From: Sergeia podlipaevii | Lineage: Eukaryota > Euglenozoa > Kinetoplastea > Trypanosomatida > Trypanosomatidae | Length of the DNA stretch: 18,076 bases | NCBI GenBank assembly: GCA_030849805.1 | Contig: JASANZ010001961.1 | Span: 1 to 18,076, forward strand | Direction: 5' to 3' | Shown: in pieces, positions 1-8,711 of the stretch | Layout: the number at the start of each line of letters is the position of its first letter | Numbering within the stretch: the stretch's first letter is position 1 | Position numbers and translations under genes: made by a program | The notes under the pieces: model-generated | Databases searched by the model: none | What the model was told of the DNA's origin: nothing | The model's input: the letters and a program-made list of their open reading frames with translations, nothing else

Positions 1-5
1 TCCAC

Positions 6-180
6 CTTACAGCATTTATAAGGGAAAGAAAAAAAAAACACGTGCTCAGTATCTTCCCCTTCTGTTTTTTTCTCCTTTCTTTTCCGTTTTCCTTTGGGTT
101 TGGGAATCCTTGATTAGCACAGTTATTATTTACGCGACTTTAACATTGTTCATTCTAGCAAAGAGAAGGAAAAAAAAAAA
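6..180 (-). promoter_or_regulatory. Processing signals for the next gene downstream of the window
   Basis: On the minus strand a T11-CCTTCTCTTTG tract (180-159) ends in CTAG (AG at 156-155), but the ATGs behind it open only very short frames. A second tract (T10CTTTCCC, about 42-22) leads to an AG at 7-6 near the window edge. One of these probably serves the following gene, whose start would lie beyond position 1. Confidence 0.4.
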
Positions 181-304
181 CCTGCTCGTGACTCTCACAT
201 GTGAAAGGGTGAAGTTAAAAAGCAGAGAGAAACAGAGAGACATTCTCCCCCTCCCCCCTTCTCCCATCTCCTAATACGTAAAGTTTCACTTCCCGTATAA
301 AGCG

Positions 305-331
305 TATATATATATATATATATATATATAT
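305..331. repeat. TA dinucleotide microsatellite
   Basis: An uninterrupted (TA) run of about 13.5 copies, read directly from the sequence. It lies in the presumed 3' UTR of the 261-aa gene. Confidence 0.95.
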
Positions 332-429
332 GTGCCTCTTCATTCTTTGCCTGACGGCATGGTAGACAACCATGTGTTATATGTTCCTGCCTACATATGC
401 CATGTATGCATGTGAGTTCTGGCTTACTC

Positions 430-1215
430 TTACCTAGCACCAGAGAGTAGGAGCACCTGCTCCTCCGTCAAGATCGTCTGCTGCATGCCGATAAGACGCA
501 CAACAAAACGTCTCGGGCCCTTATACACGCGCGGCCCCTTGCGGCCCTTCTTCCCAGTGCTATCCTCGGCTGCTGCGGATGATGACGCACCCTCGCTGCC
601 GTCATCCCCGTCCACAACCGTGTGAGCAACAACCGCGAGAGAGCGGATATTGCTCTCAGAGCCAATGAACAGAGGTCTGCGGAGCATCAAGGAAAACGCC
701 TCACGCGTCGGCATCGGCACAGTCTTCCTTTCCTTCGTCTCACCGCTTGCAGTCTCTGAAGCACTTGCAGTGGGATCAGCGAATATGTAACTAGCGAGTG
801 TAAAGCAGCGAGTGGAGCTGCTGCTGCTACCCTTAGGCGCTGCCTCCTCCTCCTCTTCCCCTTCGCTCTCTTGCTTGTCGAGCATGTTTGCCATGAGGGT
901 AACCCTCACCTTTCCAAGAGGGCTAGGCTTCGCGGACGCAGCATTGCTCTTATTGCTTCCCTCCTTCTTCTTTCCTCCCTTCTTGCTGTCAGTACTAGTG
1001 GCAGGCACCTCATCCTCCTCCTCCACCGGCTCCTGCTCCTCCAGCACGATGGTTGTCACCATCGCCGTGAAGGCATTGTGGGTGAAGCCACCACCGGCAC
1101 TGCCGTCGTTCTTGTCCTCCTGCTGCTGCGCTGCTTCTGTTGCGGGTTTCCTGGATATCACGAGCTCCTGGGAAGGCAGCAAGTCGGTAAAATAGGGGGT
1201 TTCAATCACTGGCAT
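430..1215 (-). CDS. Hypothetical low-complexity protein, 261 aa
   Basis: I do not recognise this protein. From the chosen ATG (1213-1215) it begins MPVIETPYFTDLLPSQELVI. Short ordered-looking islands (residues ~1-22, 101-113 GKVRVTLMANMLD, 136-148 RCFTLASYIFADP, 168-200 and 226-261) alternate with low-complexity linkers: Glu-rich at 59-69, Lys/Ser-rich at 77-95, a Glu run at 118-124, Ser runs at 130-134 and 211-213. The C-terminal island is basic then hydrophobic (KKGRKGPRVYKGPRRFVVRLIG, in part). No transmembrane segment, signal peptide or catalytic motif is seen. The frame stays open upstream to a GTG at 1408-1410, but that part is hydrophobic pyrimidine-tract translation and precedes the splice acceptor at 1228-1227, so the shorter form is correct. 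The alternating pattern suggests a mostly disordered protein. Function unknown. Confidence 0.8.
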   Translation of the reverse strand: MPVIETPYFTDLLPSQELVISRKPATEAAQQQEDKNDGSAGGGFTHNAFTAMVTTIVLEEQEPVEEEDEVPATSTDSKKGGKKKEGSNKSNAASAKPSPLGKVRVTLMANMLDKQESEGEEEEEAAPKGSSSSSTRCFTLASYIFADPTASASETASGETKERKTVPMPTREAFSLMLRRPLFIGSESNIRSLAVVAHTVVDGDDGSEGASSSAAAEDSTGKKGRKGPRVYKGPRRFVVRLIGMQQTILTEEQVLLLSGAR

Positions 1216-1226
1216 TTCTCCTACTA

Positions 1227-1250
1227 CTAGAAAAGAATAGAAAAAAAAAT
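1227..1250 (-). promoter_or_regulatory. Predicted trans-splice acceptor of the 261-aa gene
   Basis: Read on the minus strand, a tract of T and C (1229-1250) ends in TAG, with AG at 1228-1227, 12 nt before the ATG. Two further TAG/AG triplets follow closely, so the exact site may shift by a few bases. This is the standard kinetoplastid arrangement for spliced-leader addition. Confidence 0.65.
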
Positions 1251-1485
1251 GTCTGTTGATGCTTATGTATTTTGTTATTGCTGTTGTTAGTGTCTTCTGT
1301 AACTGCGATTGTATAGTATCTATTAGACAAAAAAGAGAGAAAAGCAAAGAAATAGAAGAGTAGATGATATATCGATTGTATAAATTACATGGAGGTAAAT
1401 GGAGCTTCACGAAAAGTTAACATTGCGTTTATGTTTGTGTAGCAGGAAAAGAAAATATTTTGAAGATGGAATCAAGTAAAGGTAA

Positions 1486-1508
1486 CATGCGCGTGCGCGC
1501 ACACACAG
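1486..1508. repeat. Alternating pyrimidine-purine tract (potential Z-DNA)
   Basis: CATGCGCGTGCGCGCACACACAG is a near-perfect alternation of pyrimidine and purine, rich in CG/CA steps, and continues into a second CA run to ~1515. Such tracts favour Z-DNA under negative supercoiling. It lies just after the stop of the coiled-coil gene. Confidence 0.7.
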
Positions 1509-1551
1509 ACACACACGAACGCACTTGAAGCAGGCGAAGAAAACTGCTGTC

Positions 1552-3309
1552 TTACAGGTATGTCCATCGCTCTCTCACTGACGGCTCTAGCCACTCTCCT
1601 CTATCCACGGCGGGGTTCGGATCCCACGGCAGCCGCTGCTGCCTCCGCCGCTCCTCCTGCAGCCAGCGTGTCTCGGCACGGAACTCGCTGTTGGCTGTAG
1701 GATCCCAGAACCTCGGTGCATCGCCAGCATCGTCGTTATCCATATCCATTGCGCCTCCTCGAAATCTTCCGATTGCTCCCTCGTGCGCAGGTATGTGTGG
1801 CGTGGTGTCCGCTGGCAATGATGGTGAGGTTGGAGAAGAGACTTCCACAGAGTTGTAAGCCTTTCGCAGAGCGCGTGCGGATACTGCACGCTTACTCTGG
1901 TGTAGCTGTCTATTTTGAAAGGCCAGTACCGCCGCGCGTCGCTCATGAGCCCACACAATAGCCTCTGCAGCCTTTTCATTCTGCCACTTCCTCCTCAACG
2001 TTTTGCTCTCTAGCTGCAAAGACTCGTGATAGTGGTGCTTGCTCGATGCCGTCGCCTGGTCCGCGTCGTCCTGCAACCCAGCTGAATGAGGTGCCGGCGC
2101 TTGTTCTTCTTGCGCACCCTCTTCTTCTATTGTACTGCTCATAGGTTGAAAAACTGGCGAAGCAGACAAGAGAGAGGATGAAGCTCGCATCACTCGTTCT
2201 CTTCTTGCGCGCTGCTCCGCCTCCGCCTCTGCTAGCGCCTTCTGGTGGTCCTGCCGGGTCTTGGCTGTCCGCCAGGTCGCCACCTGGCGCTTCGTCTCCG
2301 CACGCTTCAACGAGGTGCGCAACTCTATAGTGCGTACACGTGCGCGCTCCGCCTCGAATGCAGGAGAAGTGACTACCGCTGTCACCGATGCGACTTGAGA
2401 AGGGCGATGTGTGCGGTAAAGTGTAGGGGAAGCCTTACGACCATGACACGGAACAAGCGCACCTCCTGCCGAGGAAGCATAACTGCCCCCATGTGTGCCT
2501 ACGGCGGTAGCAGCAGTATCAGCCGGTACGCCAGACGCTCCATGTGCCTCCACTCTGCATAGTAGTGCCCCGCACTCTCCACCACCACGATCGCCCCTGT
2601 TGCTCCCTCCATACAAAGTGGATGTCAGAACAGCCTCCTCTGCCCGCAACGCTCGCAGATCCCTTTGGATTGAGGTGCGCACCGGAGCCAATGTCCTGCG
2701 GCACTCCTCGCGAGCACGCGTGGTGGCAAACAGACGTGATTTTGCAGCTAGAGCACTCCCCGGCATGCCTCTGCTGACGGCACCGTCCACATAAACGCTA
2801 GAAGCCGTGTTATTATTGATACTGCTGTTGTTGTTCACAGAGTCGTCGAAGCCATCGCTACCGTCAGCTCTAGTGGTATTCGCCCTTTCCCCGCCGTAAA
2901 TCGCTTTGACTGCAGCACGTTCCACTGCAGCGATGTGTGTCTTCAACTCTTGTCTCCTCCGCTGTCTCAGCTGCCTATAAAGCGCCTGGTCACGGGCAAC
3001 TTCTAGTACCGCAGTAGACTGAGAAGCCGCGCCTGCGCCACCACACGTAGCACAAACATGCTGGTCGCTGTGGCCATAAATACTGCTTTCAGCGAGTGTT
3101 TCACCAAGAAAACAGCAACATGGCTGGCGATATCCATCAGAGAATATCGAGACAAGTCGTCCGCGTGAGCAGAGTAAATCTTCAATGTCAACTTCTAAGG
3201 AGTCCTGCGTCTCTGAAAGCACCCGGTACTCGTGCCGCCATGATTCCAGCGCGGAGGGAGAAGCACTACTGTTACCACTTGTGCGATGCGCCATATTCGG
3301 CTTGTACAT
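1552..3309 (-). CDS. Hypothetical coiled-coil protein, 585 aa
   Basis: I do not recognise this protein. Helix-prone charged segments alternate with low-complexity linkers: ~103-138 (Arg/Gln/Glu-rich), ~196-230, ~318-377 (a long Ala/Glu/Arg-rich helix, AEAEAEQRARRERVMRA at its end) and ~429-488. An Asn-rich stretch lies at ~159-168. Near the N-terminus a Cys/His cluster (C64-C66, H80, H84, C86, C89) could bind zinc. The C-terminal ~50 residues are Trp- and Arg-rich (RFWDPTANSEFRAETRWLQEE, then PWDPNPAVDRGEWLEP), which looks like a conserved short motif region. No signal peptide or membrane helix is visible. The start is the ATG at 3307-3309; a TTG one codon upstream is unlikely to be used. The ATG follows a poly-T tract and AG (3328-3327) by 17 nt. 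Shape and composition suggest a structural protein, possibly cytoskeletal or flagellar, but this is only a guess from form. Confidence 0.83.
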   Translation of the reverse strand: MYKPNMAHRTSGNSSASPSALESWRHEYRVLSETQDSLEVDIEDLLCSRGRLVSIFSDGYRQPCCCFLGETLAESSIYGHSDQHVCATCGGAGAASQSTAVLEVARDQALYRQLRQRRRQELKTHIAAVERAAVKAIYGGERANTTRADGSDGFDDSVNNNSSINNNTASSVYVDGAVSRGMPGSALAAKSRLFATTRAREECRRTLAPVRTSIQRDLRALRAEEAVLTSTLYGGSNRGDRGGGECGALLCRVEAHGASGVPADTAATAVGTHGGSYASSAGGALVPCHGRKASPTLYRTHRPSQVASVTAVVTSPAFEAERARVRTIELRTSLKRAETKRQVATWRTAKTRQDHQKALAEAEAEQRARRERVMRASSSLLSASPVFQPMSSTIEEEGAQEEQAPAPHSAGLQDDADQATASSKHHYHESLQLESKTLRRKWQNEKAAEAIVWAHERRAAVLAFQNRQLHQSKRAVSARALRKAYNSVEVSSPTSPSLPADTTPHIPAHEGAIGRFRGGAMDMDNDDAGDAPRFWDPTANSEFRAETRWLQEERRRQQRLPWDPNPAVDRGEWLEPSVRERWTYL

Positions 3310-3961
3310 CAAGCGCCACGCAAGTCCTTCAATTGAGAAAAAAAAAAAAGGTAGATAGATAGATACGGGTAAAGAAGAGAAAAGAAGGGTGACCTAGTTC
3401 CAAAAAAAAAAAAAAAAGTGTTCTGTGCCACGCTGGCAAGCACTCAAGTGGTATCACAGCGTTGTTTGTTTGCCTGTTTGCTAGTGTATCTATGTGTAGA
3501 AGGTTGCGTATCTATCTAAAAAAAAAAAAAATGAACCTTTGCTTGAGCTTTATTCAAGAGTCAAGAGAGCTGCCTCCCCCTACCCCCTCTTTATTTTTTT
3601 GCCGCCAAAAGTAAGAATAAAAACATAGAGAGAGAGAAAAGGAACAATATAAAAGAGTTGGATATTCATTTCGTTTTTTGTTTAAGCATAAGTGTGTATC
3701 TATATAGGAAAAAATGCATTGCGGCTTTAGTTTGAAAAAAAAGAAAGAGACTCTCGTCCAAAAGGAAAGGATGTAAGTACAGACACCTCGCTCATTTTAA
3801 GCATAGTGCAAAGGTAGTAAAAAAAAAAAGTGACGTTGTTGATTGAAATCAAATGCAAACTCAAAACAAGTGTACATATACAAGAAAAGGGTGCAGAGCT
3901 ACAAGAGGGGGGGGGGCTTCTGCATGCTTGCTTTAAATTGCTTTATTTTCTTTTTTTTTCG
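3310..3961. other. Intergenic region between kinase and coiled-coil genes
   Basis: About 650 nt, AT-rich, with several A runs (e.g. 3402-3417, 3519-3531, 3820-3829), a short GATA repeat (3352-3365) and a G10 run at 3907-3916. It should contain the kinase 3' UTR, a poly(A) site and the acceptor for the next gene. No RNA gene or supported ORF is seen. Confidence 0.6.
3327..3354 (-). promoter_or_regulatory. Predicted trans-splice acceptor of the 585-aa coiled-coil gene
   Basis: On the minus strand CTACC, a T12 run and CTC lead to the first AG at 3328-3327, 17 nt before the ATG at 3309. The octamer CTACCTTT occupies 3354-3347, about 20-25 nt upstream of the AG, where a branch site could lie. A second T run lies further upstream near 3402-3417. 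Confidence 0.62.
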
Positions 3962-5632
3962 TCAATTTTTAAGCAAGCTCGATGTCATCAGGTCCCTCAG
4001 TCGCGGGCCCAGTGCGCTCGCACGCGGTCTCCTGCGCGGATCATGAGACAGCAGCTCCACAATCACCTGAGTCAACTCGTCAGAGAACCCCTTTCGTTTA
4101 ACATTTGCGGTTACACATTCCGCTAGCGATATGGCGGGGCGACGTCTTTGAGTGGCGCTAGTCACGTCACTGATGCCCCGGTGGCTTGGCGAGACGACGC
4201 TCGAGTAGCGGTTAATACCTGCTATATCCTCAGCGGTAGTCCACTCAGGCGCATTGAGCAAGTTATTCTCATCCGTGTTGGGATTATGAATCATTGGGAA
4301 GTCGGGAAGTACCGTGAGCACGTACAGAAACACACCCAAACTGAACATATCGGACTCCGGCATCAACCGCTCGCTCACGGCCGTCTCCGGGGCCATGTAC
4401 TCGCCCGTTCCCATGTTGGTTTTCACTGCGTTGTGCTGCACATTCACTTCGCGGCTCGCCTCCATGTCCATCAGCACAATTTGCTCCTTTTTATTGTAAA
4501 ACATCACATTCTCAGTCTTTAGGTCGCCATGAACAATCGGGGGGTTGCGCTCGTGCAAGAACGAGAGCGCATCCACGAGTTGGAGAGCAATGGAGCACAC
4601 CAGAGACTCCTCCAGCCTACTCCCTCTATACTGAGAGAGAAAGGTAGAAACATCACCTTCCGCGTAGAAGGGCATGAGCAATCGAACGGTAGGCTTGCCG
4701 CTTGCATCAGACCGCAGTTGCACAGCTATATACTCTACCAAGTGTGCATGATGCATCACAGACATGAAGCGGACAGACTGCTGATACTGCTGCTGCGCCT
4801 CTGCCATCGAGGTAAAAGTCATGGTCTTGGTGACTACTTGGTTCAGTTGCGTATCTCGCCCCAAGTGCCTGCTGGTGTACTGAAACATACTCGCGCTCGG
4901 CCCCGCACTCATGCCTTCTTCCACGGGCAGAGGGATGACTCGGCACAAATGTGCGACCCCCTGCGCTCCTTCGCCCAGCGCCCGGTCTATCGAAATGCGC
5001 TGTAGCAGCCCCGTATCACCGCACGCCGTGCCTAGCTCTGGATCGTCCACAAAGACGTTGTAATACACGCCAGAGCCCTTTTTGTGGGTTTCCATGTGCT
5101 GGCGCATGTCGGGGTACAGCAGGATTAAGGCACAGTGCCGGCACTGGCGTGCGTGTGCCCTGTGAATGGTGAGGATAGAGGAGAGCGGGATGGTGCTGGC
5201 AAAGCGCTCAGAGCGATCGTGCCAGATAATATCTGTATTGTTCTCCGAGTAGCCCAGCACGGTGCCGTAGGAGGTCAGATATCCACCGCCGCTGCTGCCG
5301 CTCCGCACCACTGGTGAGGGTACTCCATCAAGAGGCTGGAAGGAGACAGCGATGAAACGGTTGTGAGACTCTGCAGGCACCGACACGGGGGGCTGCCCGC
5401 TACGAAAGTATACAAGGCGATGATTGGTAGAAGGATTCACAGGCTCAGTGGCAAGAAAGAGAGGAATGCCAATCTCATTGGGCTTTGAGTGCATGATGTG
5501 GTGGAGCGGCGAGAGCGGGCTTCTCATCTGTGCGTTATCGGCAAACTCCTCAGAAAGAAACAGGGAGTTGACTAACTCCCGTGCTCCTTGTGCCTCCAGA
5601 GGGAGTGGATGTTCATATGTGTCCCTGCGCAT
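3962..5632 (-). CDS. Atypical protein kinase with N-terminal C2H2-like zinc finger, 556 aa
   Basis: The C-terminal ~340 residues form a Ser/Thr-type protein kinase domain. Visible are the glycine loop LGEGAQGVA (219-227), VTK with the ATP-site lysine (K269), catalytic loop HGDLKTEN (368-375), magnesium-binding Asp in DME (389-391, usually DFG), GTGEYMAPE (408-416), DMFSLG in helix F and DPRRRPRA near the end. The usual HRD Arg is Gly, DFG is DME, and the helix-C Glu seems replaced by Ser/Gln, so regulation must differ from classical kinases, although the catalytic Asp, Lys and Asn remain. An insertion at ~450-510 precedes the last helices. Upstream, C164-X2-C167-X11-H179-X3-H183 resembles a C2H2 finger, and residues 1-160 are unassigned. 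An earlier in-frame TTG at 5654-5656 is rejected in favour of the ATG at 5630-5632, 42 nt after a strong splice acceptor. The protein is probably cytosolic or nuclear; substrate and pathway are unknown. Confidence 0.9.
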   Translation of the reverse strand: MRRDTYEHPLPLEAQGARELVNSLFLSEEFADNAQMRSPLSPLHHIMHSKPNEIGIPLFLATEPVNPSTNHRLVYFRSGQPPVSVPAESHNRFIAVSFQPLDGVPSPVVRSGSSGGGYLTSYGTVLGYSENNTDIIWHDRSERFASTIPLSSILTIHRAHARQCRHCALILLYPDMRQHMETHKKGSGVYYNVFVDDPELGTACGDTGLLQRISIDRALGEGAQGVAHLCRVIPLPVEEGMSAGPSASMFQYTSRHLGRDTQLNQVVTKTMTFTSMAEAQQQYQQSVRFMSVMHHAHLVEYIAVQLRSDASGKPTVRLLMPFYAEGDVSTFLSQYRGSRLEESLVCSIALQLVDALSFLHERNPPIVHGDLKTENVMFYNKKEQIVLMDMEASREVNVQHNAVKTNMGTGEYMAPETAVSERLMPESDMFSLGVFLYVLTVLPDFPMIHNPNTDENNLLNAPEWTTAEDIAGINRYSSVVSPSHRGISDVTSATQRRRPAISLAECVTANVKRKGFSDELTQVIVELLSHDPRRRPRASALGPRLRDLMTSSLLKN

Positions 5633-6620
5633 TGAAAGAGGGAGGAGAACTATCAAAAAATAGCTCTTGCAAAACTACAAACAAGAGAGAAAAAAAAAAA
5701 GAGAGGGGGGAAAGAAACTGTGTCAATTGCTTTCTGCTAAGCGTGTATGTAAATGAATGAGTTTGCGTTTACCTCCTCCTCCCCTGGATACTGTGCCCCC
5801 TTCCCCTACCCAAACAAAGGCGACTGTAACAACAACAACGGCAAAGAAAAAGAAAAGTGGATGAATCTAATTGGATATAAAATTATCCCTTTCTTTTTCT
5901 TCTTCTTTTTTGTGATAAGCGAGTCTATCCTTGTGGGTCACCTGCTTCTTTGCCAATAGTGAAACAAGAGACACTTCTCCTTCTTCTTGCTCAATAGAAA
6001 GTAGAAGGAAGGCACACCAATACTCTCGTTGAAGGAGGGGGTATACATATATACATTTTTAAAAAAGAGAAGTAGAGAAATGTGAAAAGAAGAAAATTAA
6101 TTTTCGGGGGGATATTGGTGAACATATTCCCACCTCATAAAAAATTGGTTGAAAATGAGCAAAAGGAAGACTTGCAAAGTCTCTCTACTTGTGATTCTCC
6201 GTCTCTTTATGTTTTGCCCTCATCTTCGTCCCAGATCAGGGATCTGCGTGCGTGTATATACCACGCTATAGCGGGCTTTTTTTTTCCTTCAGCTATGTTT
6301 CACATTTTTATTTTTGTTTGATATTGTTAGGGTTGTTGTATTCGATTAGTCAGGGAGTTCATTGTTAGGAAAAAGAATCAAAACTCAGTAGCTTACCTTC
6401 TTAAAACTATTCAAAGTATTTTTAGACTTATCTAAAGCGCCGAGTTGGCTTTTTTTTTTTTAAACGCTTCGTTTACCAGTGTGCGTGTGGATTTATACGA
6501 GTTTGCCGAGTCGCGGTGACATCGCACTGCATTGAGAAAGGAGAAGAGGAGAGGGGAACAACATTCTGCCCTAACCTATGCTGCATACATCCTCCTCCTG
6601 TGTGGCATCCTCTCTCTTTC
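5633..6620. other. Intergenic region between RRP1-like and kinase genes
   Basis: Nearly 1 kb with pyrimidine and purine tracts on both strands. Apart from the kinase splice acceptor I find only short frames made of homopolymer translation. A small palindrome, AGATCAGGGATCT, lies near 6234-6246. The RRP1-like 3' UTR presumably occupies its right part. Confidence 0.6.
5675..5717 (-). promoter_or_regulatory. Predicted trans-splice acceptor of the kinase gene
   Basis: A minus-strand C/T tract of roughly 35 nt (C6, then T11, then CTCTCTTG) ends in GTAG, with AG at 5676-5675. This gives a 42-nt 5' UTR to the ATG at 5632 and supports that start over the upstream TTG. Confidence 0.7.
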
Positions 6621-8711
6621 TCATTTACCTTCCTCGACATCCGCATCACCGTACAGGTCCTTTGTGGTGAGCTTGTAATGCTTCTTGCGCTTCGAGTCTT
6701 GCACTGGCTTCTTCCGCTTGCCAAGCACCTCGCGTGTCACCTCGCGCCTAATCGTCTTCTCTTCCTCAGCGTCGTCCTTGACGGATGCCAACACCTTCTT
6801 CTTCGTCTTGTTCAGCTTTTTGCTCTTTCCACCGGCAGCAGCGGCCTTCTCCTCGGCCTCCGTCTCTTCTTCTTGCTTAGCAGCCAGGCGGGCAGCCTTG
6901 CGCTCTGCGACCTTCTCTTTAATCTCTCGTGAGCGGGCCTCCTTTTTGGCTGCCTTGACCGCCACACGCTCCTCACGGACCATTCGGCGCGTGTCGTTGA
7001 CCTCCTCAATCTCCTTCTCAAGACGCCTGCGCTGCGAGGTGCGGTTTAGCTGCGTGTACGCACCAGGATCCATAGACTGGCGCAGGATAAGCTCCGCCTC
7101 AGAGAACATCACGCGTACCGCGCGCACTGTGCCCTTGGCAACGGCGTACTGCTTGCAACACCGCGCAAGCTCTCCGAGAATAAACTGGTTGTCTCGCTCC
7201 GCGACTTCGTGCGCCTCGACTTCCAGCACTTCCGCACACTTGCGCTGTGCCTTCTTGAGGTGCGCCTGGGCTTTACCCATCTCAATCGCAAGCCGCTCGG
7301 TTCTACGCGACACCAACACGCTTCCCGCCAGCGGGGGGAAGAAGTTATCAAGGACGCGCTTCTCCACAAAGTTGCCCTGGCTCATTGCGTAGAGCGGCAC
7401 ACCGGCAGCAAGAGCGACAAAGAGCTGCGGAGGGAGCTGAGCGCGATCAAGCTCGTCAAAGGACACGTCAGAAATGTGCATGGTCAAGCCAACGCTGGTA
7501 CTGCTAGAGAAGATATAGCTGTGGAGGATGTACAGTGCCTCGCTAATAATACCGCAGAGCTGGGGCTGATCTGCAAAGTACATGCGCAAGTAGGACTCAC
7601 CGATGCTCCTGGCCATGCGTGAGAGCTTGGGAGTAGTGGTAGCAGCAGCCACAGAGAAAGAGGACTTGGCGTCTTGATTGCCGCTACTGGCCGCTGAGCG
7701 GGATCGCTTCCCTGCAGACTCGCCGCCGTTGCTCAGTCGGCCACCCGTAGACCCACGCTGTGGTGTTGTCTGCACCGAGCTCGCGGACACCACGGCAAGA
7801 GCCTGCTGGTTGCGCTCCTCCTGCGCACCCACCTCCTTAATGAGTGACACCCATGCAAAGACCATCTTGCGCACCAGGGCGAGGTACTTGTCAAGGCGGT
7901 AGCGATCAATTGATGGCCACTCGCGCGACAGCACACGCAGGAGAGAGCCGAAGAGAAGCGTCTTGCAGCGGGTGGTGCAAGGAGACTGAGTGAGGTCCAC
8001 AATACGCTGTGCGCACGCAAGCTGAACAAGGGGCTTGTCGGAGTGCCAAAGGCAAAAATGCAGACCACGGCTAAGCTTCAGCAGTACTAGCTCCAGGTCG
8101 CACCAGGCGTGCATCCATGCCTCGTATTTGGCGCGGTGCTCGTTGGGCACCTTCGAGGCGGCGCCGTCCTTCTTTGCGTTCTGCGCATCCTCCTCCTCGG
8201 AGAAGGCGGCGTCATCCTCGCCCTCCTCCTCCTCGCAGGCAGCAGCGGCACCAAAGCGGCCTTCCATCTCACGCTCACGGCGCTCCTGCGCGCGCACGCG
8301 CTTGAGCTCACGCACTGCCTCCCGCCTGCGCGCCGTCCGCTCTACCGTTTGCGCCTTCTCGCGGAACGTCTGCAAAGCCACGGGTAGATTGTCGTAGTGG
8401 TAGAAGTTATTGGCCTTTGGGTGAGCAGCGAAGTAGGCGGTGACGCTGGCAATCTCCGGGACGTACTCGGCTTCCATCTGCTTCATAGGAGTAGTGAGGC
8501 GCTCAAGGTACTTGGGGAGCTCATCGAGCACAGCATCCCGTACTACCACCTCGTTGTGTGCCAGACGCTTGCAAAGGAGCTCTACCTCCACCATCTCCGT
8601 CTCCAGATCGATGGCGCCGCCCGGAAGAGCATCGGCAAGCACCTCTGGATCGGGGTAGTTGATGGGCAACTGCGCCTCGCGCTTGCGGAGTTCCTTCTTC
8701 TTAATCTTCAT
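6621..8711 (-). CDS. RRP1: NOP52/RRP1-family nucleolar ribosome-biogenesis protein, 696 aa
   Basis: The N-terminal half matches the Nop52/RRP1 family, nucleolar proteins needed for pre-rRNA processing of the large (60S) subunit. An opening helix LCKRLAHNEVVVRDAVLDEL (46-65) is the family start. After an acidic/charged insertion (~120-195, with Glu/Asp run at 160-175) come the family hallmarks WHSDKPLVQ (222-230) and REWPSIDRYRLDKYLALVRKM (263-283). A Ser/Gly/Lys-rich linker follows (~300-365), then a helical region and another family-like segment VEKRVLDNFFPPLA (449-462). The C-terminus (~560-680) is very Lys/Arg/Glu-rich with KKLNKTKKK and KRKKPVQDSKRKK stretches, plausible nuclear/nucleolar targeting and RNA-binding signals. 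The N-terminus is basic as well (MKIKKKELRKR). Length is in the range of eukaryotic RRP1 proteins with an extended tail; the acidic insertion is the odd feature. The start is the first in-frame ATG; the acceptor is less clear than for its neighbours. Family call is confident; the exact rRNA step is inferred from yeast and human homologues. Confidence 0.92.
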   Translation of the reverse strand: MKIKKKELRKREAQLPINYPDPEVLADALPGGAIDLETEMVEVELLCKRLAHNEVVVRDAVLDELPKYLERLTTPMKQMEAEYVPEIASVTAYFAAHPKANNFYHYDNLPVALQTFREKAQTVERTARRREAVRELKRVRAQERREREMEGRFGAAAACEEEEGEDDAAFSEEEDAQNAKKDGAASKVPNEHRAKYEAWMHAWCDLELVLLKLSRGLHFCLWHSDKPLVQLACAQRIVDLTQSPCTTRCKTLLFGSLLRVLSREWPSIDRYRLDKYLALVRKMVFAWVSLIKEVGAQEERNQQALAVVSASSVQTTPQRGSTGGRLSNGGESAGKRSRSAASSGNQDAKSSFSVAAATTTPKLSRMARSIGESYLRMYFADQPQLCGIISEALYILHSYIFSSSTSVGLTMHISDVSFDELDRAQLPPQLFVALAAGVPLYAMSQGNFVEKRVLDNFFPPLAGSVLVSRRTERLAIEMGKAQAHLKKAQRKCAEVLEVEAHEVAERDNQFILGELARCCKQYAVAKGTVRAVRVMFSEAELILRQSMDPGAYTQLNRTSQRRRLEKEIEEVNDTRRMVREERVAVKAAKKEARSREIKEKVAERKAARLAAKQEEETEAEEKAAAAGGKSKKLNKTKKKVLASVKDDAEEEKTIRREVTREVLGKRKKPVQDSKRKKHYKLTTKDLYGDADVEEGK

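Larger units (their letters stand above)
1..429. other. Intergenic region at left edge
   Basis: AT-rich spacer with homopolymer A runs, a TA microsatellite and pyrimidine tracts on both strands. It should hold the 3' UTR and poly(A) site of the 261-aa gene. I see no RNA gene or convincing small coding frame. Confidence 0.6.

Noticed and set aside
195..440. Minus-strand 81-aa frame at the left edge
   Set aside because: It overlaps the end of the 261-aa gene and is largely TA-microsatellite translation (repeated Tyr-Ile).
1216..1410. 65-residue hydrophobic N-terminal extension of the 261-aa protein from a GTG
   Set aside because: It is translation of the pyrimidine tract upstream of the predicted splice acceptor, with no ATG, so it is not a signal peptide or membrane domain.
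4529..5005. Plus-strand 158-aa frame opposite the kinase
   Set aside because: Antisense shadow; the minus strand encodes clear kinase motifs over the same bases.
5633..5656. N-terminal extension of the kinase to a TTG at 5654-5656
   Set aside because: Kinetoplastid genes start at ATG. The next in-frame ATG at 5630-5632 lies well placed behind the splice acceptor.
6685..7392. Plus-strand 235-aa frame opposite the RRP1-like gene
   Set aside because: Ser/Arg-rich antisense shadow of a recognised gene in GC-rich coding sequence.
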